In this document: positions 19,128 through 27,771 of the stretch, one piece after another
Layout of the letters: each line of letters starts with the position of its first letter
Position numbering within the stretch: the stretch's first letter is position 1
Source: Rhodococcus rhodochrous
GTDB lineage: Bacteria; Actinomycetota; Actinomycetes; Mycobacteriales; Mycobacteriaceae
Assembly: GCF_014854695.1 (NCBI RefSeq)
Contig: NZ_CP027557.1
Span: forward strand, 558,001 to 622,000
Direction of reading: 5' to 3'
Length of the DNA stretch: 64,000 nucleotides
Program-made: the position numbers and the translations under genes
The notes under the pieces: generated by a model
The model's input: the letters and a program-made list of their open reading frames with translations, nothing else
Told to the model about the DNA's origin: nothing
The model's database searches: none

Positions 19128-20480
19128 ATGGATGAAGCAGACGTCCGGGCGGCGACGACGCGGCTGGTCGAGAAGGCCGTGGAGGCCGACGACCTTCCGG
19201 CAGCGCACGACGCCGTCGCGGAGCTGAGCGTCGAACAGGTCGTCGACGTGCTCGAACGGCTCGGCCGGACGGACCGCGCGGTGCTCTACCGGCTGCTGCC
19301 CAAGGACCGGGCGATCGACGTCTTCGAACAGCTCGACCCGAGCATGCAGAGCGAACTGCTCTGCGGGCTGCGCGACGACCAGGTGGCCGCGATCTTCGCC
19401 GACCTCGAACCCGACGACCGGGTGGAGCTGCTCGACGAACTGCCCGCCACGGTCGCATCGACCCTCATGCGCGGCCTGCCGCCCGCCGACCGCGAGGCGA
19501 CCGCCGCGATCCTCGGCTATCCGCAGCGGGCGATCGGCCGGCGGATGAGCCCGGCCTTCGTGTCGTTGCGGCAGGACATGACCGTGGAGCAGGCGATGGA
19601 CGTCGTGCGTCGTCGGCTCGACGACGCGGAGACGGTGTACACGCTGCCGGTGGTGGACGACGGTCGTGTGCTCGTCGGAGTGGTCGGTCTGCGCGAGCTG
19701 ATGAGTGCGGCGCCGGGAACAGCGCTCGCCGACATCATGAGCGAGCCCTACTGGGCGCGCGTGACCGACGACGCCGAGGAGTCCGCGCGCCGCTGCGCCG
19801 AACTCAAACTGCTGGCGTTGATCGTCGTCGACAGCGAGACCAGGTTGGTGGGCATCCTGACCGTCGACGACGCCCTGCGGATCCTCGAGGCCGCCGACAG
19901 CGAGGACCAGGCGCGCATCGGCGGTACCGAGCCGCTGCGCCGCCCCTATCTCGCGACACCCGTCGGGCAGTTGGTGCGCTCGCGGGTGGTGTGGTTGCTG
20001 GTCCTGGCCCTCGGCGCGACCCTCACGGTTCAGGTCCTCGAAGTGTTCGAGTCGACCCTCGATCAGGTGGTCACCCTGGCCCTGTTCGTGCCGCTGATCA
20101 TCGGCACCGGGGGCAACACCGGAAACCAGGCCGCCACCACGGTCACCCGTGCATTGGCGCTCGATGACGTGACGCCACGCGACATCGGCGGGGTGATCGC
20201 CCGCGAGCTCCGGGTGGGGCTGTCCCTCGGTGTCCTGCTGGGCTCGGTCGCGTTCGTCCTGACGTCCCTGGTCTACGACTCGTCGGTGGGTGCGGTGATC
20301 GGGCTGACGCTGGTGAGCATCTGCACTCTCGCCGCCACGGTCGGTGGTGCGATGCCGTTGGTGGCCAAATCGATTCGCGCCGACCCTGCAGTCTTCTCCA
20401 ATCCGTTCATCACGACCTTCGTGGACGCGACCGGCCTGGTGATCTACTTCCTCGTCGCGAAGGCCGTGCTCGGTATCTGA
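19128..20480 (+). CDS. mgtE: Magnesium transporter MgtE
   Basis: This 450-residue MgtE channel has a superhelical N domain (about 1-120), two CBS domains that sense cytosolic magnesium (about 125-255), a plug helix and five C-terminal transmembrane helices. The pore signature GTGGNTGNQAATTVTRAL is present. ATG 19128 is chosen over GTG 19119 because GGAGG (19115-19119) stands 8 nt ahead of it. It splits the pxp genes and is divergent from pxpC with 87 bases between. Confidence 0.92.
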   Translation: MDEADVRAATTRLVEKAVEADDLPAAHDAVAELSVEQVVDVLERLGRTDRAVLYRLLPKDRAIDVFEQLDPSMQSELLCGLRDDQVAAIFADLEPDDRVELLDELPATVASTLMRGLPPADREATAAILGYPQRAIGRRMSPAFVSLRQDMTVEQAMDVVRRRLDDAETVYTLPVVDDGRVLVGVVGLRELMSAAPGTALADIMSEPYWARVTDDAEESARRCAELKLLALIVVDSETRLVGILTVDDALRILEAADSEDQARIGGTEPLRRPYLATPVGQLVRSRVVWLLVLALGATLTVQVLEVFESTLDQVVTLALFVPLIIGTGGNTGNQAATTVTRALALDDVTPRDIGGVIARELRVGLSLGVLLGSVAFVLTSLVYDSSVGAVIGLTLVSICTLAATVGGAMPLVAKSIRADPAVFSNPFITTFVDATGLVIYFLVAKAVLGI

Positions 20481-20510
20481 GCGCAACGGCGCAGTGGATC
20501 CGAGGACGGA

Positions 20511-21119
20511 TCAGATCGCGACGAAGCGCACCGTACACCCCGGCCGCAGCAGCGCCGCAGGGGTCCGATCCGGTTGCCACAGCGGGGCATCGGAGGTTCC
20601 GATGAGCTGCCATCCTCCGGGCGACTTCCGCGGGTAGACGCCCGAAAATTCGCCCGCCAGTCCCACGGCGCCGGACGGGACGGAGGTGCGCGGCGAACTA
20701 CGGCGCGGCACGTGCAATCGCGAATCCCCGCCGGTGAGATACGCGAAGCCGGGCGCGAACCCGCCGAAGGCGACCGTCCAGAGGGTTCCGGTGTGGGCGG
20801 CGATCACGCCGTCCGCACCGAGGCCCGTCAACTCGCCGACCTCCTCGAGATCGGCCCCGTCGTACCGGACTTCGAGCGTCACCTCCTCGACGTCGACCTC
20901 GTCCCCGGACGCCGGTGGGGTGGTGGTGACCCATTTGTGCACGACCTGCAGGCCGGTCTCCGACGGATCGAAGCGCACCAGCAGTGTCCGCGCCGCCGGC
21001 ACGAGATCGACGACGCCACGCGGCCGCTCGCGGTCGAGTGCCCGGAAGTGGGCGAGAACCTCGTCGAGGGAATCGAATTCGGCGAGCAGTGCGCTGTCTC
21101 CGGCACAAAGGATTCTCAT
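20511..21119 (-). CDS. pxpB: 5-oxoprolinase subunit B
   Basis: This 202-residue KipI/PxpB-family protein carries the cyclophilin-like core with [11 protein letters not shown] and the C-terminal [20 protein letters not shown]. It is the partner of PxpC in the 5-oxoprolinase complex. ATG 21119 begins [12 protein letters not shown], the usual start; the frame is open further upstream but lacks similarity. It follows pxpA after 25 bases and is co-transcribed with it. Confidence 0.9.
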   Translation of the reverse strand: MRILCAGDSALLAEFDSLDEVLAHFRALDRERPRGVVDLVPAARTLLVRFDPSETGLQVVHKWVTTTPPASGDEVDVEEVTLEVRYDGADLEEVGELTGLGADGVIAAHTGTLWTVAFGGFAPGFAYLTGGDSRLHVPRRSSPRTSVPSGAVGLAGEFSGVYPRKSPGGWQLIGTSDAPLWQPDRTPAALLRPGCTVRFVAI

Positions 21120-21144
21120 CGGTGGACCCCGCGGTGTCGGGCGT

Positions 21145-21903
21145 TCACACGAACGCCCGGATGTCGATCTTCTCGGCGTCGAGGCGACGGCGCACGGCGA
21201 CGGCCATAGTTGTGGCGTCGGGGGAGTCGCCGTGGATGCACACCGACTGCGCGTTAACGCGTACGTCGCTGCCGTCGACCGCGGTGACCACCCCCTCGGT
21301 GACCATGCGCAGGACCCGCTCGGCGACCTCGTCCGGATCGTGCAGTACCGCACCGGCTTCGCGCCGGGAGACGAGCGTGCCCTCGGGGGTGTAGGCGCGG
21401 TCGGCGAACGCCTCGGTGACCACCCTCAGCCCGGCCCGTTCGGCCTCCTCGAGGAAGACGGAGTCGGGTAGTCCGAGGACGGGCAGCGAGGCGTCGTAGG
21501 CGCGCACCGCATCCACGACCGCGCGGGCCTGTTCGCGGTGATGGGCGATCGCGTTGTACAGCGCGCCGTGGGGTTTGACGTAGCTCACCGACGAACCGGC
21601 CGCCCGGGCGAGACCGTCGAGCGCGCCGATCTGGTAGATGATCTCGGCGGTGAGATCCGCCGACGGCACCTCGATGAACCGGCGGCCGAAACCGCCGATG
21701 TCGTTGTAGCCGACCTGGGCGCCGATTCGTACCGCGCGCTTCGCTGCGCCGTGGCAGGTGCTCAGCAGTGTCGCCGGGTCGCCGGCGTGGAATCCGCACG
21801 CCACGTTGGCGCTGGTGACGATGTCGAGCATGGTCTCGTCGTCGCCGAGGCGCCACCGGCCGTAGCTCTCACCGAGGTCGCTGTTGAGGTCGATGCGGGT
21901 CAC
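21145..21903 (-). CDS. pxpA: 5-oxoprolinase subunit A (LamB/YcsF family)
   Basis: This 252-residue LamB/YcsF-family TIM-barrel-like protein starts [12 protein letters not shown] and has [12 protein letters not shown] and the [10 protein letters not shown] motif. With PxpB and PxpC it hydrolyses 5-oxoproline to glutamate using ATP. The GTG at 21903 is preceded at 6 nt by TAGACT (minus strand) and no Shine-Dalgarno, pointing to a leaderless transcript running into pxpB. Confidence 0.92.
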   Translation of the reverse strand: MTRIDLNSDLGESYGRWRLGDDETMLDIVTSANVACGFHAGDPATLLSTCHGAAKRAVRIGAQVGYNDIGGFGRRFIEVPSADLTAEIIYQIGALDGLARAAGSSVSYVKPHGALYNAIAHHREQARAVVDAVRAYDASLPVLGLPDSVFLEEAERAGLRVVTEAFADRAYTPEGTLVSRREAGAVLHDPDEVAERVLRMVTEGVVTAVDGSDVRVNAQSVCIHGDSPDATTMAVAVRRRLDAEKIDIRAFV

Positions 21904-21909
21904 GACCCG

Positions 21910-21915
21910 AGTCTA
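21910..21915 (-). promoter_or_regulatory. Leaderless -10 element of pxpA
   Basis: On the minus strand TAGACT lies 6 nt before GTG 21903, matching TANNNT with no ribosome-binding site between. Confidence 0.45.
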
Positions 21916-21922
21916 TGCCCGC

Positions 21923-23524
21923 TCAGAAGACCGTTCCGACGTCACGGACGACGATGTCGTCGAGGGCGCGTTCGACGACCGCGGCGATCGTCATCGACGG
22001 GTTGCACGCGGCGGTGTTGCCCGGCATGAGGGCGCCGTCGAGCACGTACAGCCCGCGCTGGCCGAAGACCCGGCCCTCGAGATCGCACACCGTGCCCATG
22101 CTCGCGCCGCCGAGCGGGTGCCAGGTCGACGGGACGATCGAGTTGGTGTCGGTCAGGATGCTGCGTTCGCCGGCGATGCGGCGCACTGTGGGGTCGATGT
22201 GGCCCGTCTGCAACACCGAGTCTCCTTCGTGTGGCCAGCGCAGGACGGCGTCGTCGCGAGCGGCGTCGTAGACGAAGTGCCCGCGACCCTCACTGACGCC
22301 GTAGCCCACCAGTACGGTGCTGCGCATGTCGATCCCGTAGAAGCCGGGAATGGAGGCCTGGATGACGGTGTACGCGGAGTCCGGGTCGTCCCAGTTCTTG
22401 CTGCCGTAGACGACCGGACCGCCCTGCACCGCGCCGAACTCCTCCTCGAGGTTCGTCCAGAGGTAGATGCGGTCGGCGTTCGAACCCCAGCCCTGTCCGA
22501 CGCCGTCGGGCAGGTCGGAGATCAGATCCTTCGCGGCGGCCTTCATCAGCAGCCGGGTGGTGTTCATGGTGCCCGCGGACAGCACCAGCGCGTCGGTGGT
22601 GAGGATCTTGTTCTCGACGACGGCACCGGAGGTGTCGATGTGATTCACGTGCACCGTCCACCGGCCGTCCTCGGCACGTTCGATGTCGGTGACCTCGTGC
22701 TGCGTCGCGACGGTGACCAGACCGGTGGCCTCGGCCTCCGCGATGTAGGTGACGTCGACGGAGTGCTTGCCGCCGTTGTTGACACCCATCGCGCCCGAAC
22801 CGTCGGTGTAGGCCGGGGCCATCTCGCCGCGGAGTTCGGCGAGCGCGTAGCCCCAGTCGATCGGCATCGGGATCTTGTCGATCGGGAAACCCGCCTTCCG
22901 CGCACGGTCGGCGAAGATGCGCGAGGTCGCGTAGTTGGGGCTGGCGACGAGTTCGTCCGGTGCCACGGCCAGGCGCAGCATCTGCGCGACGCGCGGGTAG
23001 TGGACGCGGTCCATGCGTGCCCAGTCGAGTTCGTTCGGGAAGTGGGCGTTGAACACCGCTTCGTCGGGTTGCAGCGTCATGCCCTGGTAGACGAGCGACC
23101 CGCCGCCGACACCGGCGGCGCACAGGGCCGTCATGTTCTCTCCCACGCACGCCTCGACCAGACCGGTGTAGGGCTCGAAGGCGAGGTGGCGACCGAACAC
23201 CTCGGGGTTCGACCGGTGCCACAGGAACCGCTTGTCGGGGTTGTCGACGCGGGGGAAGGTGTTCGCGTTCGGCCCGGTGGGCCACCGGATGCCGCGCTCG
23301 AGCATGTGCACGCGCACGCCGGCCTGGGCCAGGCGCAGGGCGGTCACACCACCGCCGAAACCGGTGCCGATGACGACCACCCGGTGTTCCTCGTGGGTGA
23401 GCGGCACGTTGTTCACGCGGGCGGGGATGCCGGGCACCGCGTGGGCACCGGCGGTGCCGGTGAGGGCGAGTCCGGCGGCCGCGGCCGCTCCGGTCAGGAA
23501 GGAACGACGCGTGACGTGCTGCAC
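21923..23524 (-). CDS. choE: Secreted class I cholesterol oxidase (GMC family)
   Basis: This 533-residue FAD enzyme oxidises and isomerises cholesterol to cholest-4-en-3-one with H2O2 release. A Tat signal (TRRSFLTG then a hydrophobic run, about residues 5-29) indicates export. The FAD-binding GTGFGGGVTALRLAQAG, the central VGGGSLVYQGM, and the C-terminal WHPLGGASMG and NPSMTIAAVVER (active-site His and Asn) are in place. It resembles the ChoE/ChoD-type enzymes of Rhodococcus and Streptomyces. It lies 7 kb from the KstR region and no KstR box is seen before it. GTG 23524 is the likely start. Confidence 0.88.
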   Translation of the reverse strand: MQHVTRRSFLTGAAAAAGLALTGTAGAHAVPGIPARVNNVPLTHEEHRVVVIGTGFGGGVTALRLAQAGVRVHMLERGIRWPTGPNANTFPRVDNPDKRFLWHRSNPEVFGRHLAFEPYTGLVEACVGENMTALCAAGVGGGSLVYQGMTLQPDEAVFNAHFPNELDWARMDRVHYPRVAQMLRLAVAPDELVASPNYATSRIFADRARKAGFPIDKIPMPIDWGYALAELRGEMAPAYTDGSGAMGVNNGGKHSVDVTYIAEAEATGLVTVATQHEVTDIERAEDGRWTVHVNHIDTSGAVVENKILTTDALVLSAGTMNTTRLLMKAAAKDLISDLPDGVGQGWGSNADRIYLWTNLEEEFGAVQGGPVVYGSKNWDDPDSAYTVIQASIPGFYGIDMRSTVLVGYGVSEGRGHFVYDAARDDAVLRWPHEGDSVLQTGHIDPTVRRIAGERSILTDTNSIVPSTWHPLGGASMGTVCDLEGRVFGQRGLYVLDGALMPGNTAACNPSMTIAAVVERALDDIVVRDVGTVF

Positions 23525-23626
23525 TCTCTACCCCCGATGTCTGTGACGTCCCGTTACCGGAACAACCTCGGGAAACTAGGCGGACATCGAGGAGCGCGTC
23601 AAGATCACGTCCCGATGGGCCGTGGG

Positions 23627-24511
23627 TCAGGCAGTTGCGGCGACCCGCCCGGAACCACGCCGGTTGCGGGCGGTGCCGATCGCGCGGCAGATCATGTAGA
23701 TGGCGAACGCGATCGTCGTGATGAACGCCGAAACCGGCACGCCCGGCGCCAGTGCGAGCAGGATGCCGCCGACCGCCGAGATCTCCGCGAAGACCACAGA
23801 CAGCACTGTGGCGGCGAGCGGCCCGCTGACCACCCGGGCCGCCGCGGCGGCCGGGGTGATGAGCAGTGCCATCACCAGCAGCGCGCCGACGATCTGCACA
23901 CCGAGTGCGGCGGTGACACCGACGAGCACCGCGAACACGATCGACAATGCGCGCACCGGGACGCCGCGTGCAGCCGCGACCTCCGGGTCGGTGCTGGCGA
24001 ACAGCAGCGGACGGTAGATCACCAGCAGCGTGAGGATCACGACGGCAGCGCACGCGGCGAGCAGGACGATGCCGGTACCGCCGGGTGCCACGATCTGACC
24101 GGTGAGCAGCGAGAAGGCGGCACCGGTGCGTCCGTCGTAGGCCCACAGCAGCAGGACGGCGAGGCCGAGACCGAAGGCCATCACCACGCCGATGACGGAG
24201 TCGCGTTCGCGGGCACGTGTCCCCAGGACCCCGAAGAGGATCGCGGCGATCACGGCGCCCGCGACCGCACCGATTCCGACGGAGACCCCGATGATGAGCG
24301 CCGCCGCGGCACCGGTGAGCGACAGTTCGGAGGTGCCGTGGACGGAGAACGCCATCTGACGGCTGATGATCAGCGGGCCGATCACGCCGGCGAGCAGACC
24401 GAGGATCGCACCGGCGACGAGCGCCTGCTGCACGAAGTCGTACTGCAGGAGTTCGACGGTGGTCTCCACGTCGAACATCCGCCCGAGGGCGTCGGTGAAC
24501 TTGCTGCTCAT
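23627..24511 (-). CDS. znuB: Zinc ABC transporter permease
   Basis: This 294-residue permease has about eight hydrophobic helices and the family signature around GVPVRALSIVFAVLVG, as in ZnuB/MntB-type high-affinity metal importers. It overlaps znuC by four bases (24508-24511) and is the last gene of a znuA-znuC-znuB unit. Zinc rather than manganese is inferred from the His-rich partners. Confidence 0.87.
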   Translation of the reverse strand: MSSKFTDALGRMFDVETTVELLQYDFVQQALVAGAILGLLAGVIGPLIISRQMAFSVHGTSELSLTGAAAALIIGVSVGIGAVAGAVIAAILFGVLGTRARERDSVIGVVMAFGLGLAVLLLWAYDGRTGAAFSLLTGQIVAPGGTGIVLLAACAAVVILTLLVIYRPLLFASTDPEVAAARGVPVRALSIVFAVLVGVTAALGVQIVGALLVMALLITPAAAAARVVSGPLAATVLSVVFAEISAVGGILLALAPGVPVSAFITTIAFAIYMICRAIGTARNRRGSGRVAATA

Positions 24512-25371
24512 TCGTGATCCTCGTGATCGTGGTGGACGCCTTCCCCGGGGCGCAGTCCGCCGGCGCTGCCGAGTGCGTCGATGGCGTCGCCGGTGCCGAC
24601 GACCACCAGGCGGCCGCGCATCTCGAGCACCTCGACGTCGGTGCGGTAGAGCTCGGAGAGCACCTGCGAGGTCATCACCTCGGCGGGGGTGCCGATGCGG
24701 AACTGGCCGTCGACGAGGTACAGCACGCGATCCACCAGCGGCAGGATCGGATTGATCTCGTGGGTGACGAACAGGACGGAGGTGTCGTGGTCGCGGCGGC
24801 GCCGGTCGATGAGCGCCGACACCAGGTGCTGGTTGGCGAGATCGAGACTGAGCAGAGGCTCGTCGCACAGGAGTACGCGCGGATCTCCCACGAGCGCCTG
24901 CGCGATGCGCAGCCGCTGCTGCTCACCACCGGAGAGCGTGCCGATCGGGGCTCCGGCATAGGTCTCTGCGCCGACCTGGGTGATCGCGTCGTCGACCGCG
25001 ACGCGGCGCTTCCGGCGCGTGCGCAGGCCGGTGCCCCAGCGATGTCCGTCCATGCCGAGGCCCACGAGATCGCGTCCCCGCAGCGGGACGCCCTCGTCGA
25101 GGGACTTCTGCTGCGGCACGTATCCGACGTGCGAGTTCCCGGTCCGGACGGGCTGCCCGGCGATCGTCGCGGTTCCGGAGGTGAGCGGGAGTTGACCGAG
25201 CAGCACCTTGAGCAGCGACGTCTTTCCGGCACCGTTCGGTCCGAGCACCGCCAGGAACTCGCCGGGTTCGACGACGAGGTCGAGTGCGTCCCAGAGGACC
25301 CGATCGCCGAATGCCAGCCGGGCATCGCGGAGTTCGACGGTGGGCGTGCGGTCGGATGGAGGAGGTGTCAC
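24508..25371 (-). CDS. znuC: Zinc ABC transporter ATP-binding protein
   Basis: This 287-residue ATPase has Walker A GPNGAGKTS, a Q-loop, the signature LSGGEQQRLRIAQAL, Walker B VLLCDEPLLSLD and a switch His (FVTHEINP). The C-terminus is rich in His and Glu (GVHHDHEDHE), which may bind zinc. GTG 25371 gives the expected length; the frame stays open upstream into the znuA 3' end. Confidence 0.88.
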   Translation of the reverse strand: MTPPPSDRTPTVELRDARLAFGDRVLWDALDLVVEPGEFLAVLGPNGAGKTSLLKVLLGQLPLTSGTATIAGQPVRTGNSHVGYVPQQKSLDEGVPLRGRDLVGLGMDGHRWGTGLRTRRKRRVAVDDAITQVGAETYAGAPIGTLSGGEQQRLRIAQALVGDPRVLLCDEPLLSLDLANQHLVSALIDRRRRDHDTSVLFVTHEINPILPLVDRVLYLVDGQFRIGTPAEVMTSQVLSELYRTDVEVLEMRGRLVVVGTGDAIDALGSAGGLRPGEGVHHDHEDHE

Positions 25372-25397
25372 CGGGGTCCGTGTTCTCGATCGGATGG

Positions 25398-26468
25398 TCA
25401 GGAGGCGGTCTCGAGCGCGGCGGCGAGGGTCTCGGCGGTCCGGGCCTGCCACTGAATGTAGTCGACACCTTCGGGCAGGGTTTCGAAAACCTCGACCACG
25501 GGGACGCCCGACGACTCTGCTGCCGTGCGCATCTCGCGGCTGATCCGGTCCTCGGTCTGCGGGTTGTAGAGCAGGACGCGAACCTGCTTGTCGACCAACA
25601 ACTGCCGTGTGGCTGCGATCGCCGCCGGGGACGGATCGGTGCCGTTCTCGATGGCGTCGGTGAAGTCCGGGGGAGTGACGTCGTCGAGCGTCGCGGCCGA
25701 GACGAGGTAGTGGCCGATGGTCTCGGTCTGGGCGACGGGTGCGTCGCCGTGCGTGTCGGCGAGCTTGTCGACGACATCCGCGACGTAGTGCAGGTTCTCG
25801 TGGAAGGCCGCGGCGTTGGCTTCGTAGACGGCGGCACCGTCCGGGTCGAGTTCGGCGAGCTGTTCGGCGACGGCGTGCGCGACGGCGTCGGCGGTCGCGA
25901 GGTCGTACCAGACGTGCTCGTTGATGCCGCCGTGGTCGTGACCCTCGTGCGAGTGCCCGTCGCCGGCGACATCGGCGTCGGACACCTCACCGCTCTCGTG
26001 TGAGTGGTCCTCGGAAACGGTTGTCTCCGAGCCGCTCTCGATGGCGTCGTCGGTGCCGTCCTCGTCGCCGTGATCGTGTCCGGCGTGCAGGTCCGAGTAC
26101 GCGCCGGATTCGAACAGGGCGAAGGCCTCCACGACCGCAGGCTTGTCCCCGGTGGCGCCGAGGATGTCGTCGACGAAGTGGTCGTAGCCACCGCCGTTGT
26201 AGACGACGAGCGAGGCGTCGGAGATCGCCGCGGCGTCGAGGGGGCTGGCCTCGTAGGAGTGCGGGTCGGCGCTCGGTTCGGTGATGAGCGAGCGGACCTC
26301 GATGCGATCTCCGGCCACGGCCTGCGCGATCGACCCCCACACGTTCGTGGAGGCGACGACGCTGATCTCGTCGTCGTCGGCGCCGGAGGTATCGGTGCCG
26401 CACGCGGCGAGGGCGGTCGCGCAGGCTACGGCGGCGGCTGCGAGGGCCGTGCGGGAGGACAGTCGCAC
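25398..26468 (-). CDS. znuA: Zinc-binding lipoprotein, ABC substrate-binding
   Basis: This 356-residue cluster A-I solute-binding lipoprotein has a lipobox ending at Cys23 (ALAAC). Metal-site motifs include DPHSYEASP and the His in NEHVWYDL. A long insertion holds clusters HAGHDHGDEDG, EDHSHESG and GHSHEGHDHGG, the zinc-chaperoning loop typical of ZnuA. It feeds zinc to ZnuB/ZnuC. It heads the operon; a 13-bp palindrome lies upstream in its promoter region. Confidence 0.92.
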   Translation of the reverse strand: MRLSSRTALAAAAVACATALAACGTDTSGADDDEISVVASTNVWGSIAQAVAGDRIEVRSLITEPSADPHSYEASPLDAAAISDASLVVYNGGGYDHFVDDILGATGDKPAVVEAFALFESGAYSDLHAGHDHGDEDGTDDAIESGSETTVSEDHSHESGEVSDADVAGDGHSHEGHDHGGINEHVWYDLATADAVAHAVAEQLAELDPDGAAVYEANAAAFHENLHYVADVVDKLADTHGDAPVAQTETIGHYLVSAATLDDVTPPDFTDAIENGTDPSPAAIAATRQLLVDKQVRVLLYNPQTEDRISREMRTAAESSGVPVVEVFETLPEGVDYIQWQARTAETLAAALETAS

Positions 26469-26543
26469 AGTTCTTCTCCTGAGGATCGGCGGTCTTCGAC
26501 GAACGGGGTCCGGAACGACCGAGCGACCGACCCAAACGTTATT

Positions 26544-26556
26544 GGTAACCGTTACC
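26544..26556. promoter_or_regulatory. Palindrome GGTAACCGTTACC between znuA and lacI-type gene
   Basis: A perfect six-base inverted repeat around one central base lies 76 bases before the znuA start and 82 before the divergent LacI gene. It could be the operator of the LacI regulator or of a metal regulator. It does not look like the AT-rich Zur box of mycobacteria. The rest of this 169-base gap holds no gene. Confidence 0.4.
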
Positions 26557-26637
26557 GTTCCACTTTAGCGGACGACGCGGAGCCCTCCTACCATCCCTGG
26601 GTGGTCGTGACTACGGACACAGGACTACGGTCCTCTC

Positions 26638-27744
26638 ATGTCCAGGTCTCGTCAGCCGCGCCGACAGGCGACCCTGGCGTCGATTGCCGCCGAGTTGAAG
26701 ATCTCCCGCACCACGGTCTCGAACGCGTACAACCGCCCCGACCAGTTGTCCGCCGAGCTACGCGAACGTGTCCTCGAAGTCGCCAAACGACGCGGATATG
26801 CCGGCCCGGATCCGATGGCGCGGTCGCTGCGCACCCGCAAGGCAGGAGCCGTGGGGGTCCTGCTCACCGAAGCGTTGAGCTATTCCTTCCGGGATCCCGC
26901 CGCCATGAGTTTCCTGTCGGGACTGTCCGAGGCCTGCGAAGCGGCCGGACAGGGACTGCTGCTCATCCCCGCCGGACCGGGCCGGACCGACGACGAGGCC
27001 GCACAGGTCGTGCACCGCTCGTCCGTCGACGGGTTCGTCGTCTACTCGGTCCCCGCCGAGGACCCCTACCTCGCGGCCGTGCTCGAACGGCACCTCCCGG
27101 TCGTCGCGTGCGACCAGCCGCGCGGTCTCGAGAACACCCCGGTGGTGGGCATCGACGACCGGCGGGCGATGCGCGATCTCGCCGCCCACCTCATCGAACT
27201 CGGCCACCGACAGATCGGCATGTTGTCGATGCGCCTCGGCCGCGAACGGCACGACGGGGTCGTCGACCTGTCGACCCTCGAATCCGGCGCCTTCCACGTG
27301 CAGCGCGAACGCATCCGCGGCGTCCAGGACGCCATGAGCGCCGCAGGTCTGGCCCCCGGATCGCTCACCGTCGTCGAGCGCTACACCCACACCGCGGAGG
27401 ACGGCCTGTCCGCCGCGGCGCAGATCATGCGCGTCAACCCGCGGATCACCGCGCTCGTGTGCACCACCGACGTGCTCGCGCTCGGCGCTCTCGCCTGGGC
27501 CAATCAGATGGGCCTCGACGTGCCCGGGCACCTGTCGATCACCGGTTTCGACGGCATCGACGAAGCGATCCGCGAAGGTCTCACGACCGTGCGGCAACCG
27601 CAGAAGGACAAGGGGCGGCGCGCCGGCGAACTGCTCCTCGCCGCCCCCTCGCACTCCGGTGTGCCCGCGCTCGAGACCCTGGGGACCCAGCTGTGGTTCG
27701 GTGCCAGCTCGGGTCGGGTCGAGAGCGAGTGGTACGCCGAGTGA
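26638..27744 (+). CDS. LacI-family transcriptional regulator
   Basis: This 368-residue LacI/GalR regulator has an N-terminal helix-turn-helix (ATLASIAAELKISRTTVSNA, about residues 10-29), a hinge helix and a periplasmic-binding-protein-like effector domain (FVVYSVPAEDP; VDDRRAM-like VVGIDDRRAM; TGFDGIDEAI). It resembles the actinobacterial branch whose effectors are sugars or unknown. It is divergent from znuA and convergent with the trehalose-phosphatase/GH15 fusion, so a trehalose-related signal is possible but unproven. Confidence 0.85.
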   Translation: MSRSRQPRRQATLASIAAELKISRTTVSNAYNRPDQLSAELRERVLEVAKRRGYAGPDPMARSLRTRKAGAVGVLLTEALSYSFRDPAAMSFLSGLSEACEAAGQGLLLIPAGPGRTDDEAAQVVHRSSVDGFVVYSVPAEDPYLAAVLERHLPVVACDQPRGLENTPVVGIDDRRAMRDLAAHLIELGHRQIGMLSMRLGRERHDGVVDLSTLESGAFHVQRERIRGVQDAMSAAGLAPGSLTVVERYTHTAEDGLSAAAQIMRVNPRITALVCTTDVLALGALAWANQMGLDVPGHLSITGFDGIDEAIREGLTTVRQPQKDKGRRAGELLLAAPSHSGVPALETLGTQLWFGASSGRVESEWYAE

Positions 27745-27771
27745 CCGAGCGGTCCCGGCTGGGACCGTAGC

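Noticed and set aside
21884-24517. A very long open frame on the plus strand (877 codons)
   Set aside because: It is antisense to choE and znuB, which have clear domains, and its translation is low-complexity His/Asp/Arg/Val typical of GC-rich shadow frames.
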